Shown here: piece after piece, positions 1-5,982 of the stretch
Position numbering within the stretch: the first letter of the stretch is position 1
How the letters are laid out: each line of letters opens with the position of its first letter
Source: Acidothermales bacterium
Lineage (GTDB): Bacteria; Actinomycetota; Actinomycetes; Streptosporangiales; WHST01
Length of the DNA: 6,260 bases
Direction: 5' to 3'
Assembly: GCA_017354575.1 (NCBI GenBank)
Contig: JAFMQP010000248.1
Coordinates: 1-6,260, forward strand
The notes under the pieces: generated by a model
The model's input: only the letters and a program-made list of their open reading frames with translations
Databases searched by the model: none
Told to the model about the DNA's origin: nothing
Translations under genes and position numbers: made by a program

Positions 1-115
1 CTTCGGCAGGGCGGAGTTGGTCAGCCGTGTCCTGTGCCGGGTGATGTGCGACACGAGCGCGCCAGTTGATGCGTGACAGGGCTGGCTTGGCAGCCTGAGC
101 CCCGTGACGTCTCCG

Positions 116-145
116 CGGGATGTCCGGGATTCGGGATGCCGGGAT
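116..145. repeat. Cluster of four CGGGAT direct repeats
   Basis: The hexamer CGGGAT occurs at 116-121, 125-130, 132-137 and 140-145, that is four copies in 30 bases with spacings of 9, 7 and 8. Two of the copies extend to CCGGGATT (124-131 and 139-146). The cluster sits across the putative start codon of the transposase remnant. It could be a protein-binding array at an element end, a slippage product, or simply coincidence in GC-rich DNA. Confidence 0.5.
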
Positions 146-210
146 TGGCGCTGGTTGCGTTGTCGGTTGTCGAGCAGCGGCGGTTGGATGCGGTGCGTGC
201 GGCCTGTGCC
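136..210 (+). pseudogene. Remnant of an IS481-type transposase N-terminus
   Basis: About 25 codons from an ATG at 136 read MPGLALVALSVVEQRRLDAV and a few residues more. The SVVEQR-LDAVRA string resembles the start of the N-terminal helix-turn-helix of actinobacterial IS481-family transposases (recognised from memory, not searched). In those proteins this stretch is followed by an alanine-rich helix and a second DNA-binding helix, and later by an integrase catalytic domain. None of that is present: similarity fades at about 210, and 13 bases later the opposite-strand regulator remnant ends. The reading frame stays open to 423 only by passing through that antisense remnant. The piece is therefore a truncated, non-functional 5' end. 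I could not identify a terminal inverted repeat with certainty. It could instead be a chance match in a short stretch. Confidence 0.4.
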
Positions 211-222
211 AAACTCGCCGCG

Positions 223-647
223 TCAGGGACTGAAGAGGGCTCGTGCGGCAGTCTCATCGCCTTCGACGTTGTGAGCCCACGAGTGTCGTCCCAGGTGAGC
301 ACACCAGCTGCCAGCCCGAGAACGATCGGTGCGTCAGCACGCACGACGGCGTCGAGATCAGTGCCGTCATGCGGGCTCACCTCGATGCCCGAGCGTGCTG
401 CAGCCCGCACCTGCAGAAACTGATCGTCGACCGCGATCCCCACCGTCGAGTTCCGGCGAGGAGCCGTGTTTCCGATAAGCAAGGCCCGAAGGGGTACGGC
501 GAGCCATTCGGCGCGGAAGCGGTCGCCCTCTGCCCCGCGCACCATCAGCGGAGTGGACCGGCGGATGAGGCCCTCGATCGGCGGAAGCTCACCCCCATCC
601 TTACCGCCATGAGCCCCCCGTAGCTCGTCCGCGAAGCGATCGATGGG
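223..647 (-). pseudogene. Broken HxlR-like regulator with SCP-2-like C-terminal domain
   Basis: Read on the minus strand, the frame opens after a stop at 648-650 and runs ELPPIEGLIRRSTPLMV, then FRAEWLAVPLRALL, a beta-rich stretch, and DAVVRADAPIVLGLAAGVLT followed by WDD at about 285-293. This order (last winged-helix helix, linker, then a small domain ending in an ALxxG-type helix) matches HxlR-family regulators that carry an SCP-2-like C-terminal domain. The expected ending is in a different frame: codons 223-273 read NVEGDETAARALFSP then stop, which is the usual V-x-GD-xxA closing motif. A frameshift, probably with a small deletion, therefore lies between about 270 and 285. The N-terminal DNA-binding helices are absent: no start occurs before 545 in frame, and a stop blocks the frame at 648-650. 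Without repair the frame runs on to 21 as unrelated residues. The family assignment is from memory; the frameshift is inferred. Confidence 0.5.
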
Positions 648-661
648 TCAAAGATGGGTCA
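642..661. repeat. Tandem 9-nt direct repeat GATGGGTCA
   Basis: GATGGGTCA occurs at 642-650 and again at 653-661, a period of 11 bases (one helical turn), between the regulator remnant and the tRNA gene. The first copy contains the stop that closes the regulator remnant's frame. The remaining bases from 662 to 746 hold no gene, tRNA-like fold or clear terminator that I can see. The repeat may be a paired protein site or a local duplication. Confidence 0.6.
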
Positions 662-746
662 GAACGTCCCGCGCTCGCTCTCGTGGAGGGTGGCGCTCAT
701 GGTGCGTGACGTAGCCGCTGACCTGCGGGTATGGCGGGGAACCTCT

Positions 747-823
<77 letters not shown>

Positions 824-833
824 AATGCAGAGA

Positions 834-839
834 AGCCTA
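834..839 (-). promoter_or_regulatory. Possible -10 box of the tRNA-Pro promoter
   Basis: On the minus strand TAGGCT stands 10 bases ahead of the mature tRNA 5' end and fits the actinobacterial TAnnnT -10 pattern. No convincing TTGACA-like -35 hexamer sits 16-19 bases further upstream, where the sequence is almost pure G and C. The whole divergent spacer between the tRNA and the phosphoesterase gene is only 71 bases, so both promoters must lie in or close to it. Confidence 0.35.
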
Positions 840-882
840 GCGCAGCCGGCCGGGCGCTCGCCTCCCGGTTGGCGGGTCGTGC

Positions 883-887
883 GAGGG
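883..887 (+). promoter_or_regulatory. Ribosome binding site of the phosphoesterase gene
   Basis: GAGGG lies 7 bases before the ATG at 895 and is the best Shine-Dalgarno match in the spacer. It supports that start, from which a complete lipoprotein signal peptide follows directly. Confidence 0.65.
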
Positions 888-894
888 TGGATCG

Positions 895-1830
895 ATGGCG
901 CGAGGCGGGCGGGTACCGGGCGTCGTCCTCGCGTTGGTCCTCGTCGGGATCGTCGCGCTTGCCGCGTGCCGGTCCGGCGCCGTGCGGCCGTACGCCACGT
1001 CCACGGAGGGCCAGGGCCGGCCGAAGGTGCTGCTCGTCGTCGAGGAGAACAGGCCGTACGGCGAGATCATCGGCAGCGACAGCGCGCCGTATCTCAACCG
1101 GCTCGCGTCGACGTACGGGTTGGCGACGGCGTTCGACGCGGGCTATCCCGCCCGCTGCCCCTCGCTGCCCGCCTACCTGCTGCTGACGAGCGGCTCCACG
1201 CACGGGATCTGCGACGACCGGGACGCGAACCGGCACCGGATCGGCGGGCCGAACATCTTCGCGCAGGTCGCCGCGTCCGGCAGGCAGTGGCGCGGGTACG
1301 CGGAGTCGATGCCGGGGCCGTGCCACCGCGGTGACGACGACGACTACGTCGCCCGCCACGCGCCGGCGCCGTACTACGTCACCGCGCAGGACCGCTGCGC
1401 CGACTGGGACGTGCCGATGGGGACGCGGACCTCGGGCGCGTTCCACACCGACGTCGCGCACGGCCGGCTGCCGGCGTTCTCGTTCGTCACGCCCGACGTC
1501 TGCCACGACATGCACGGCGGCGTGCGGTGCTTCGGCGACGACGTCCGCAACGGCGACACGTGGTTACGCGACCGGCTGCCGATGGTGCTCGACGGCCCCG
1601 ACTACCGCCGCGGCAACCTCACCGTCGTCGTCACCTGGGACGAGGGCGGCGAGGAGTCCAACCACATCCCGACGCTCGTCATCTCGCCGCACACGAAGCA
1701 CGTCCGGTCGGCGGCGCGCTTCACGCACTGCTCGCTGCTTCGCACGATGGAGGAGCTGCTCGCGCTGCGGTTACTGGGATGCGCGGCAACGGCCCCGTCG
1801 ATGCGGTCGGCGTTCCGCCTCACCGCATGA
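895..1830 (+). CDS. Phosphoesterase-family lipoprotein (phospholipase C / acid phosphatase-like)
   Basis: A predicted exported, lipid-anchored hydrolase of 311 residues. The N-terminus has Arg residues, a hydrophobic stretch at 8-22 and a lipobox LAAC with Cys25 as the anchor. Family motifs occur in order: VVEENRPYGEIIG (49-60, equivalent to the EN-H-S-F metal/active-site motif), CPSLPAYLLLTSG (88-100, whose Ser90 is at the usual nucleophile-motif position), TPDVCHDMHG (199-208), VTWDEGG (from 246, the acidic metal-ligand motif), and FTHCSLLRTMEELL (276-289). This order fits the phosphoesterase family (Pfam PF04185) with phospholipases C and AcpA-type acid phosphatases. The substrate, phospholipid or another phosphate ester, cannot be told. 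Variations are Arg53 for the usual His after EN, and Cys88 where His is common before PSLP. It ends tail-to-tail with the propeller gene, overlapping by 11 bp. Leu224 and Leu293 are encoded by TTA, rare in this GC-rich DNA. Confidence 0.88.
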   Translation: MARGGRVPGVVLALVLVGIVALAACRSGAVRPYATSTEGQGRPKVLLVVEENRPYGEIIGSDSAPYLNRLASTYGLATAFDAGYPARCPSLPAYLLLTSGSTHGICDDRDANRHRIGGPNIFAQVAASGRQWRGYAESMPGPCHRGDDDDYVARHAPAPYYVTAQDRCADWDVPMGTRTSGAFHTDVAHGRLPAFSFVTPDVCHDMHGGVRCFGDDVRNGDTWLRDRLPMVLDGPDYRRGNLTVVVTWDEGGEESNHIPTLVISPHTKHVRSAARFTHCSLLRTMEELLALRLLGCAATAPSMRSAFRLTA

Positions 1831-3025
1831 TGCCGGTGTGCCCGAGCGAGTAACGGCCGGGCTGCGGCCACACGCACAGCCCGTGCGGCCCGTTGCCGAC
1901 CCTGATCTTCGCGAGCAGCTTCCCGGTCGCCGTGGACAGCTCGTAGACGACGCCGTTGTACCGCCCGGACAGCCAGATGGCACGGCCGTCCGGCGACAGG
2001 TTCCCCATGTCCGGGCTGCCGCCGCCGCGGATGTGCCACGTCCCGACGACCCTCCCGGTGGAAAACGACACGACCGAGATGGTGCCTGCGTCCCGGTTCG
2101 TCACGAGCAGCCGGCGCGAGTCGCGGGTCACGTACAGCCCGTGGGCGCCCTTACCGGTGTGCACGAACCCGTTGAGCCGCAACGGGTCTCCGCTCACCTT
2201 CCAGAGGCCGTTCGCCACCATGTCGGCGACGTAGAACGTCCGGCCGTCCGGTGCGAGCTTGACGTCCTGCGGCTTCGAGCCGGCCCTGAGACGCAGCATG
2301 CCGGTGATCCGGCGGGTGGCGGTGTCGACCCTGAGCAGCTGGCCGGTGAACTCGCAGCTCACCAGGAAGTAGCGGCCGTCGGCGGAGAAGTCGGCGTGGT
2401 TGACGCCGCCGCACGGCACGTGCAGCGTGTGCTCGAGCCGCATCGAGCGCGGGTCGAGGAAGTCGATCCGGTGCCTCGCCTCCGCCATCACGACGGCGTA
2501 CTTCCCCTCCGGCGTGAAGTAGAGGTTGTACGGGTCGAGCACGTGCACGGCGTGGCCGGGCCGCCCCGTGCGCGGGCTGATCGGCGTGAGCGAGTTGCCG
2601 GCGTCGTTGTTGACCCACAGTGTGCGCAGGTCGTACGACGGGACGACGTGCTGCGGCAGGCGGCCGACCTTGAAGGTCCGGATGACCTTGTGCCGCTTCG
2701 GGTCGATCTCGGTGACCGTGTCGCTGCCGCTGTTGGGGACGTACACGCGGTAGGGGTCGTGCCGCACGGCCCGCGCGAGCCGTCCCGGCCGGTCGGCGGC
2801 CCACACGTCGTGCGCGCTCAGCGGTGGCGGCATCCCGGGCAGCAGGTCCGCCCCGACACCGCCGGACGCATGGGCCGTCGGCGTCGCCCGGACCGGCCGG
2901 GCGGACGGCTGGTGGGACGACGCGCTCTGCCCGTTGGTCCTGCTCGCGTGGCAGGCCGCCGCGAGCAGACCCGCCGCCACGACGAAGGCGAGGGCGCGCA
3001 GCACCCGAGCCCGACGCCCGGTCAT
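1820..3025 (-). CDS. Seven-bladed YVTN/YncE-type beta-propeller lipoprotein
   Basis: A predicted secreted, lipid-anchored beta-propeller of 401 residues. The signal peptide is RR/R-rich, then hydrophobic (11-24), ending LLAAAC with Cys25 as probable anchor. A low-complexity Ser/Pro/Ala linker runs to about residue 70. Seven repeats of 41-44 residues fill 90-395, each with a PxG/SPDG-x-x-hydrophobic-V pattern as in YVTN-repeat and YncE proteins: YVPNSGSDTVTEID at 95-108, FSADGRYFLVS at 213-223 and LSPDGRAIWLS at 343-353. The protein closes with HGLCVWPQPGRYSLGHTG (381-398). Such proteins mostly have no known enzyme activity and often bind ligands or partners. The ATG overlaps the stop of the upstream NodB-like gene (ATGA, 4 bp), so the two are probably translationally coupled and work together. 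Within each blade a His, Asn or Asp recurs at the inner strand. A substrate or partner cannot be assigned. Confidence 0.88.
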   Translation of the reverse strand: MTGRRARVLRALAFVVAAGLLAAACHASRTNGQSASSHQPSARPVRATPTAHASGGVGADLLPGMPPPLSAHDVWAADRPGRLARAVRHDPYRVYVPNSGSDTVTEIDPKRHKVIRTFKVGRLPQHVVPSYDLRTLWVNNDAGNSLTPISPRTGRPGHAVHVLDPYNLYFTPEGKYAVVMAEARHRIDFLDPRSMRLEHTLHVPCGGVNHADFSADGRYFLVSCEFTGQLLRVDTATRRITGMLRLRAGSKPQDVKLAPDGRTFYVADMVANGLWKVSGDPLRLNGFVHTGKGAHGLYVTRDSRRLLVTNRDAGTISVVSFSTGRVVGTWHIRGGGSPDMGNLSPDGRAIWLSGRYNGVVYELSTATGKLLAKIRVGNGPHGLCVWPQPGRYSLGHTGIMR

Positions 3026-3786
3026 GCCAGCAACTCGCCGACGGTCACCGGAGTGAGCCCCTTCGCGCGCAGGCCGCGGACGAGCTCGGGGAGGGCGGTG
3101 ACGGTTCCCGCGTGGCCGAGGTGCATGCTCAGGATGGAACCGGCCCGCGCGCCGCGGAGCGCGTTGCGTACCACAGCCGCGGCGCCGGGGTCCTGGTAGT
3201 CGAGCGTGTCGACGTCGTAGGAGAGGCAGGTGCGGTAGCCGGCCTCACCGGCCGCCCGCCGGATGAGCGCCGTCGTGTGTTGCGTGCCCGAGGCGCGGAA
3301 CCAGCGCCCGGGGCCTCCCGTCAGCCGGCGCAGGACCTCGGCACAGCCACGCACCTCGTGCAGTGACTCCACCTTCCCGAGCCTACGCATCGGGTAGTGG
3401 TGAAGCGTGTGATTGCCGAGATCGTGCCCACCGTGCAGTATCCGCTCGGCCATCGCGGGGTGCTGGTCCAGCCACGTCCCCACGGCGAGCACGGTCACCT
3501 TCACGCCGAGACGTTCGGCCTCCCGCAGCAACGCCTCCGCCAGCGACGGGCTGCCCGACCCGTGGAAGGTGAGCGCGACGCGCGGGACGCCACGTGGTCC
3601 GTGCGCGGTCTCGACCGCGTGGACCGGTCCGGCCGGGGACGGGTCGGGTGAGGGCGTCGACGGGACGGGCGCCGACCGGCTCGGCGTCGCCGTCGGCTCC
3701 GTCGACCCGGTCCGGGCCGGCGCGCACGCACCGGCAAGCGTGATCGCCGCGAGTCCCCCGAAGAGGCGCCGTCTCGGAATCGCCAC
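3022..3786 (-). CDS. NodB-fold (polysaccharide deacetylase superfamily) lipoprotein with atypical active site
   Basis: A predicted exported protein of 254 residues starting with GTG. The N-terminus has a twin-arginine-like motif, RRRLFGG (5-11), followed by a hydrophobic run and LAGAC with Cys21, so it looks like a Tat-exported lipoprotein. A Pro/Ser/Thr-rich linker (29-54) precedes the NodB domain (about 69-254). Motif 1 reads VALTFHGSGSP (70-80) instead of TFDDGP, so both the usual catalytic Asp and the metal Asp are missing. Motif 2, GNHTLHH (124-130), keeps the H-T-x-x-H metal pair. Motif 3 is WFRASGTQ (162-169) rather than RPPYG; motif 4 is YDVDTLDYQDPG (190-201); motif 5 is SMHLGHAGT (220-228). 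I recall TFHGxG as recurring in actinobacterial homologues, so it may be a conserved variant rather than decay. Deacetylase activity on peptidoglycan or another glycan is uncertain. The Shine-Dalgarno is weak. It lies 68 bp after der and overlaps the propeller gene. Confidence 0.85.
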   Translation of the reverse strand: MAIPRRRLFGGLAAITLAGACAPARTGSTEPTATPSRSAPVPSTPSPDPSPAGPVHAVETAHGPRGVPRVALTFHGSGSPSLAEALLREAERLGVKVTVLAVGTWLDQHPAMAERILHGGHDLGNHTLHHYPMRRLGKVESLHEVRGCAEVLRRLTGGPGRWFRASGTQHTTALIRRAAGEAGYRTCLSYDVDTLDYQDPGAAAVVRNALRGARAGSILSMHLGHAGTVTALPELVRGLRAKGLTPVTVGELLA

Positions 3787-3854
3787 AGCCCGACCGTACG
3801 CCGCACCGGCCGCCGTTCCGTCGAGCGCTCAGACGGCTCTCAGCCGGCCGCGGC

Positions 3855-5219
3855 TCAGCGGGAGCGGCGCTTGGCCCGGATGCGCAGGCTGATCTGCACC
3901 GGGGAGCCGGCGAAGCCGAACTCCTCGCGCAGCCGCCGCTCCAGGAACCTGACGTACCCCGCGTCCAGCGGACCGGACGTGAACAGGACGAACTGCGGTG
4001 GTTTCGTCCCCGCCTGGGTGGCGAACAGCACCTTGGTCTGCTTGCCCCCGCGGACCGGCGGCGGCGTCGCCGCGACGACCTCGTTCAGCCAGCCGTTCAG
4101 CCGGCCGGTGGTCACCCGGGTCTCCCAGCCGTCGAGCGCGGTGTCGAGCGCGGCGGTGAGCTTGGCGACGTGCCAGCCGCTGCGTGCCGCGATGTTCACC
4201 CGCGGCGCCCACCGCACCCGGGACAGCTGCCGGTCGATCTCCCGCTCCAGCAGGTCCCTGCGCTCCTCGTCGAGCAGGTCCCACTTGTTGAACGCGAGGA
4301 CGACGGCGCGGCCGGCGTCCACGGCCATCGAGATGATCCGCAGGTCCTGCTCGGCGAGCGGCTCGCTGGCGTCGACGAGCACCACCGCGACCTCCGCGGA
4401 CTCCAGCGCGGTCTCGGTGCGCAGGAACGAGTAGTACTCGCTGCCGGACGCCTCGCGCACCCGGCGGCGGATACCCGCGGTGTCGACGAACCGCCAGGTG
4501 CGGCCGTCGAGCGTGATCAGCTCGTCGACCGGGTCACGGGTGGTGCCCGCGACGGCGTCGACGAGGGCGCGCTCGGTGCCGGCGAGCCGGTTCAACAGGC
4601 TCGACTTGCCGACGTTCGGCTTACCGACGAGCGCGACCCGGCGCGGCCCGCCCTCGTCCTCGTCGTCGGTCAGGGCCGGCGGCTCGGGCAGCGTGTCGAA
4701 CAGGGCGTCCAGCAGGTCGCCGCTCCCCCGGCCGTGCAGCGCGCTCACCGGGTACGGCTCACCCAGGCCGAGGTTCCACAGCGCGGCGGCGTCCGCCTCG
4801 GCGCGGCTGTCGTCGACCTTGTTCGCCGCGAGCACGACCGGCTTGCCCGCCCGCTGCAACAGCCGCGCGACGCCGGCGTCGTCCGCGGTGGCGCCGACGA
4901 GCGTGTCGACGACGAACAGCACGGTGTCGGCGGCGTCCACGGCGAGCCGCGCCTGCTCGGTGATCTGCGCGGCCAGGCCGTCGCCGTCCTGCACCCAGCC
5001 GCCGGTGTCGACGAGCACGAACCGGCGGCCGCGCCACTCCGCGTCGTACGCGACCCGGTCCCTGGTGACGCCGGGCACGTCCTGGACGACCGCCTCCCGG
5101 CGACCCAGGATGCGGTTGACCAACGTCGACTTGCCGACGTTGGGCCGGCCGACGACGGCGACCACCGGTGCCCAGGTGGTGCCCGTGCCGGTCGCGGCGT
5201 CTGTGCTGGCCACTGTCAT
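3855..5219 (-). CDS. der: Ribosome-assembly GTPase Der (EngA), tandem G domains
   Basis: An essential GTPase that helps assemble the 50S ribosomal subunit in the cytoplasm. The 454-residue protein has two GTPase domains in tandem. In the first, G1 is GRPNVGKST (24-32), G3 is DTGG (71-74) and G4 is NKVD (133-136). In the second, G1 is GKPNVGKSS (199-207), G3 is DTAG (246-249) and G4 is NKWD (311-314). A short acidic linker (185-189) separates them. A KH-like domain occupies about 355-454 and ends in the basic tail RAKRRSR. The N-terminus is about 18 residues longer before the first G1 than the shortest family members. The ATG at 5219 is preceded by GGGAAG six or so bases upstream, a good ribosome binding site. 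All G motifs are intact, so the gene should be functional. It is third in the cmk, plsC, der order, with an inverted repeat in front. Confidence 0.98.
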   Translation of the reverse strand: MTVASTDAATGTGTTWAPVVAVVGRPNVGKSTLVNRILGRREAVVQDVPGVTRDRVAYDAEWRGRRFVLVDTGGWVQDGDGLAAQITEQARLAVDAADTVLFVVDTLVGATADDAGVARLLQRAGKPVVLAANKVDDSRAEADAAALWNLGLGEPYPVSALHGRGSGDLLDALFDTLPEPPALTDDEDEGGPRRVALVGKPNVGKSSLLNRLAGTERALVDAVAGTTRDPVDELITLDGRTWRFVDTAGIRRRVREASGSEYYSFLRTETALESAEVAVVLVDASEPLAEQDLRIISMAVDAGRAVVLAFNKWDLLDEERRDLLEREIDRQLSRVRWAPRVNIAARSGWHVAKLTAALDTALDGWETRVTTGRLNGWLNEVVAATPPPVRGGKQTKVLFATQAGTKPPQFVLFTSGPLDAGYVRFLERRLREEFGFAGSPVQISLRIRAKRRSR

Positions 5220-5227
5220 GTCGTCTT

Positions 5228-5232
5228 CCCGT
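5228..5232 (-). promoter_or_regulatory. Ribosome binding site of der
   Basis: On the minus strand GGGAAG stands a few bases before the ATG at 5219 and is the only purine-rich Shine-Dalgarno-like string near it. It supports that start over later candidates; the G1 motif then begins at residue 24. Confidence 0.6.
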
Positions 5233-5251
5233 GCCGGTGGTGCGTGGGTTG

Positions 5252-5281
5252 CCCGTCGATCACGTTAACGTGACCGACGGG
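5252..5281. promoter_or_regulatory. 30-nt inverted repeat between plsC and der
   Basis: The core TCACGTTAACGTGA (5260-5273) is a perfect 14-base palindrome. Beyond one unpaired base on each side (A5259, C5274) the flanks CCCGTCG (5252-5258) and CGACGGG (5275-5281) are again perfectly complementary. This gives 28 of 30 symmetrical positions in the 73-base spacer, ending 32 bases before the der start codon. The AT centre is conspicuous in GC-rich DNA. It can be a dimeric repressor operator for der or an RNA hairpin acting as a terminator or attenuator after plsC. No T tract follows on either strand, so a classical intrinsic terminator is unlikely. Confidence 0.7.
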
Positions 5282-5292
5282 GAAAGCGTCGG

Positions 5293-5982
5293 TCACGCCG
5301 ACGACGAGCCGACGACCTGGGCCGCGGCCGTGTAGTGCTCCACCAGCCGGGCCCGTACCTGCTCGCCCGCCAGGGCGAGTACCCGGCGGGACGCGCGGTC
5401 GCCGTCCGCGCTGACGTCGAACGGGGCGCCGAAGACGACGTCGACCTTCGACCTGAGCTTCGGCGTCCTCCGGCCGCGCATCGACTCCGCGATGCCGAAG
5501 CACACCACGGGCACGACCGGGGCGCGGCCACGCAGCGCGAGCCAGGTGAGGCCGTCCCGGGTGTTGCCGAAGTCGCCGACGCCGCGGGTGCCCTCGGGGA
5601 ACACGCCGAGCACCTCGCCACGGCGCAGCCAGTTCAGGCAGGTCATGAGCGCGGCGCGGTCCGGGGTGCCGCGGCGGATGGGGATCTGGCCGGCCTGGCG
5701 AAGCGCCGAGCCGAGCGGCCCGTTGAACATCTCCGCCTTGACGAGGAACCTGGCACGGCGCGGGCAGGCACCGAACACGACCGGGCCGTCGAGGATGTTG
5801 CGGTGGTTGATCGCGAGGATGACCGGGCCCGTCGCCGGCACGTGCTGGCGACCGTGGACGCGCAGGCTGTAGACACCTCGGGACAGCAACCTGGCCAGCA
5901 GCCGGCCGGGCAGCATCGCACGGGGGTGCTCGGTCTGGCGCAGCGGGAGGCCGGCCCCTGGGGACGCGGTCGCCGAGCTCAC
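5293..5982 (-). CDS. plsC: PlsC-family acyltransferase (1-acyl-glycerol-3-phosphate acyltransferase-like)
   Basis: A membrane-associated acyltransferase of 229 residues that probably adds the second acyl chain to lysophosphatidic acid in phospholipid synthesis. Family motifs are in order: NHRNILDGP (59-67), the catalytic H-X4-D with His60 and Asp65; GQIPIRRG (98-105), the substrate-binding motif II; FPEGTR (128-133), motif III; and APVVPVV (154-160), motif IV. The length is typical for the short bacterial type. The start is GTG at 5982, overlapping the cmk stop as GTGA, so translation is probably coupled to cmk. The region around residues 24-40 is moderately hydrophobic and may contact the membrane, with no clear signal peptide. 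Which acyl acceptor it uses cannot be told from the motifs; actinobacterial genomes carry several paralogues, so the symbol is a family-level assignment. Confidence 0.9.
   Translation of the reverse strand: MSSATASPGAGLPLRQTEHPRAMLPGRLLARLLSRGVYSLRVHGRQHVPATGPVILAINHRNILDGPVVFGACPRRARFLVKAEMFNGPLGSALRQAGQIPIRRGTPDRAALMTCLNWLRRGEVLGVFPEGTRGVGDFGNTRDGLTWLALRGRAPVVPVVCFGIAESMRGRRTPKLRSKVDVVFGAPFDVSADGDRASRRVLALAGEQVRARLVEHYTAAAQVVGSSSA

Noticed and set aside
2..76. Plus-strand frame open from the window edge to a stop at 74-76, as the end of an upstream gene
   Set aside because: The 24 codons show no motif and could as well be the non-coding end of the insertion-sequence remnant.
45..135. Left end (terminal inverted repeat) of the IS481-like remnant
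   Set aside because: TGT-containing strings occur here, but with no right end in the window there is no partner to pair with, so the boundary cannot be fixed.
21..222. Continuation of the regulator remnant's frame as a real C-terminal extension
   Set aside because: The expected closing motif and stop are found in the other frame at 223-273. The extension is Ser/Thr/Pro-rich and runs antisense to the transposase remnant.
1331..3199. Very long plus-strand frame of 622 codons
   Set aside because: It begins inside the phosphoesterase gene in another frame and then runs antisense to the propeller and NodB-like genes. The composition is Arg/Thr/Ala-rich without domain motifs, as expected of shadow frames in GC-rich DNA.
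3834..3846. Short hairpin CGGCT-CTC-AGCCG between der and the NodB-like gene, as a terminator
   Set aside because: The stem is only five pairs and no T tract follows on the minus strand. Such stems are common by chance in this DNA.
4170..5273. Plus-strand frame of 367 codons opposite der
   Set aside because: It lies entirely antisense to der, which has all its G motifs. The translation is low in hydrophobic order and matches no family I know.
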